A stretch of DNA of 64,000 bases. Source: Cycas panzhihuaensis. Lineage: Eukaryota; Cycadophyta. The notes under the pieces are model-generated. The model did no database searches, was not told where the DNA came from, and worked only from the letters and a program-made list of their open reading frames with translations. Location of the stretch: the NCBI GenBank assembly GCA_023213395.1, contig CM041465.1, forward strand, positions 85,009,741 through 85,073,740, given 5' to 3'. A program made the position numbers and the translations under genes. Below, piece by piece: positions 61,687 through 64,000 of the stretch (positions within the stretch are counted from its first letter, which is position 1; every line of letters starts with the position of its first letter).

Positions 61687-64000
61687 GAAGCTTATTTTTG
61701 TGATATATGGATGTTTTCTATTTTCTTATTTTTATAAATTAAGGGGTATGTACAAATCTATTTTACAGCTACTATGATTATAACTAGGCTCTTCATGAAC
61801 AAAGATATATAAAACAAAACCTACTTTTAGATCTCATATACTAAGTTATTCTATTATTAATAACAAAGAGTGAATTGATGTATTTAAAGACTATATAACT
61901 TTAATAATAGCCCAATTATTTAATTTTTGTAGTATAAAATTTTAAGTAGTTCTAAAGTAGTGTTACATTTTTTAATGCAATTATTATTATTGTTATTATT
62001 GTTGTTACAGATTTTACAATAGTGTAATTATATCAACTCAACTAAATAACTATGTAAAATTTAAGGAAGCCACTTCTTCATAGAAACCCCCTTGATCAAC
62101 TTCATAGTTATATTATTATAACTAAATAATCATTAAATGATTTGAAATAACCATATTTGGAGACCATTAAGAATCAAACCCACATAATAATAATGGAATA
62201 TGTGTATGCACGGAGACTAGCATATAGACATTTGGAATAGTTGGGATAGGCTTGAGGAATGATTCCATTAGCAAACAGGCAAAGTAAGAGTGAAAAACAA
62301 GGTTAAACATGCTTCATTAAAATTGGAATAACTGTAGGAATGGATGGAATAGTTACAGCTCAACATTACAACTCTCAGGGAATGGTTGCCATTCTACCAT
62401 GAAATGGGAATGACTAGAAAGGAACATCAAGGGCTAGATAGAAATAAGAGTCGTTATAAAGGAATGGTTCTCCACTGCTTCAACGATTATGGTAGAAAGT
62501 AACCATATGGATGTACAAATGTATGAAAAATGCATAACTAATAAGTTATAATTAAGTTTTCCTTATAAAATGTCAAGAGTCATGTGTCATGGTTATACCC
62601 TTTGAGTTAAAATGACTATAAAAAGGGTATAAATAGGATACTCTTGAATGTGAAAGCTAATTCATCAAGTCACATATAGTGTTCTCTAGTATGAAGTATA
62701 CCCCAAGTGTGAAACATCCCTAAGCATTGTATTTGGTAATTGTTTAATGGAATAATGAAAAGAATGTACATTTATATATGGGTATGCTTATATGAATAAT
62801 TACCATCTACTATATCTATGTGTATATAAGTGCTAACATGTAATAGTAAGTTAGCAAGTTGAGTAAGGCTTAAAGATGTGACAAAGACAACATCAAGGTA
62901 AAGACAACATACATGACTAAGACATAGATAAGTAGTGTTGAGACAACTAGTGTCTTGTACCAAAGTCAATAATGTTAGTAGGATTGAAGCATTATTACCT
63001 CCAATAATTACTAAGAACTCTAGCATTCATCAATCATCATTTGATAAGACAACAAAAAGGGTGGAGGGATAGTGAAATAGGTAAGATTGTAGTAATCCTT
63101 TATTCTCACTCATTAAACTAGCATTTTATGTTTAAAATATATTAGAAACCTAGGGACTATTAAAAGCCTCAACAAGTAAATGCACTTACACAATACCATC
63201 ACTTGCTCTTATGGGGGCTCTCTAGAGCCTCAACATACCAATGCACCAACAAACTACAATCTTTTAGCCTCTCTCACATAAATATATTATTTGGAGAAGT
63301 TTAGTAATTCTATGCCAACCATAACTAATCTTATAATACACTTTCATAACTTTCTTACTTTTACATCACTTCCATATTATATCAAGATGCCCATGTAATA
63401 CTTTTTCCTAGCTTACACACTTTATTAAACTAATAATTTTTATGGAGTGAGATCAGACTATTAAATTATTATCTTGTTTTTTTTGGCTTCCATGCCTATA
63501 TTACCTATTAGTCATGTACATTTCCTAATATATGGAGGTTAAAAACTATGGTGTCTTCATTTTCTCTAATTGGATTCAATGTGGAGCATAGTTTTATCTT
63601 TTATATCCATTTGCTAGTGATGTATTCATTTGTTTTATTAAGTTGGGCCCTACTCATTTTTATACATAACGTTGACCCTTAATTTCATATATGACTCCTT
63701 AGTGATAATTTTATGACATAAGTGTCTAAATGACCTCATTCTTATAAATGCTTTTTATATTATTCAAATTCACCATCTTTGATAAATGGTATTCTACTTT
63801 AGATCTAGCTTGGCTACTAATAGTTTGATGATGTCATATAAGGGTCACATAACTTAGATTGTGACTCCCTATTCCCTTTATTGTGGACCCACCTCTAAAT
63901 GGCATTAACATATGACAAACTAACACAAAGCCAAACATTATTTGATAATAGTATTTAAACAAGATTTGAACCTTGTATTATTTATAAACTAACTTATCTT
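61687..64000. other. AT-rich sequence, no gene recognised
   Basis: No coding domain, LTR pair or RNA gene is recognised. The longest frame (84 codons, - strand, 63026-62772) lacks similarity that I know. Confidence 0.4.
62628..62635 (+). promoter_or_regulatory. TATA-like box, possible LTR promoter
   Basis: GGGTATAAATAGG followed 60-90 bp later by CATATAGTGTTCTCTAG, an arrangement seen in plant LTR promoters and also in genes. No second LTR copy is in the window. Weak evidence. Confidence 0.25.

Overview
The window is repeat-dominated nuclear DNA of a land plant with a large, transposon-rich genome. The evidence is copia elements with initiator-Met-tRNA primer sites, a Tat/Ogre-like Ty3/gypsy element with an archaeal-type RNase H, a plant mobile domain (PMD) reading frame, and plant-type fragments of two housekeeping genes. 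I cannot name the species. I find no intact host gene. The long Tyr-Ile open frames at 56-61.5 kb are a dinucleotide microsatellite, not proteins.

Layout. 1-9.56 kb: decayed Ty3/gypsy pol fragments on the + strand, interrupted by a 2.64-kb palindrome (2101-4739) whose outer ends are two inverted 324-bp MITE-like units. 9.56-30.99 kb: element D, a non-autonomous LTR element on the - strand (291-bp LTRs) that carries a first-exon-like fragment of a PGAP1-type GPI inositol-deacylase gene. It is split by a tandem copia array (LTR - internal B - LTR - truncated internal A, all -). The long leader of that copia family holds an antisense piece of a GH38 alpha-mannosidase gene in both copies. Copy B is itself interrupted by a 2.6-kb gypsy solo LTR with a perfect GCATC target duplication.

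31.51-51.60 kb: copia element C (-), split in its RT/RNase H region by a 15-kb Tat-like gypsy element (+, 32578-47645, LTRs about 2.7 kb). The gypsy element has gag-pol in one frame with 14 premature stops and no frameshift, an internal pol deletion, an antisense PMD ORF, and a second, archaeal-type RNase H near the 3' LTR. 51.6-53.7 kb: unassigned AT-rich DNA with a dispersed GAGTTAGTTACTC motif. 53.72-61.68 kb: element E, a short non-autonomous LTR element with a perfect TTTAT target duplication; its 5' LTR has been inflated by a 5.4-kb (TA)n array. 61.7-64 kb: unassigned.

The main theme is gene capture plus nesting. Three elements carry foreign or accessory sequence: mannosidase, PGAP1 and PMD. 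Inactivation seems to have come mostly by C-to-T/G-to-A type point changes (stop codons, catalytic Asp to Asn), which fits methylated, silenced chromatin. All coordinates and similarity statements come from reading the sequence by eye; no database search was run.
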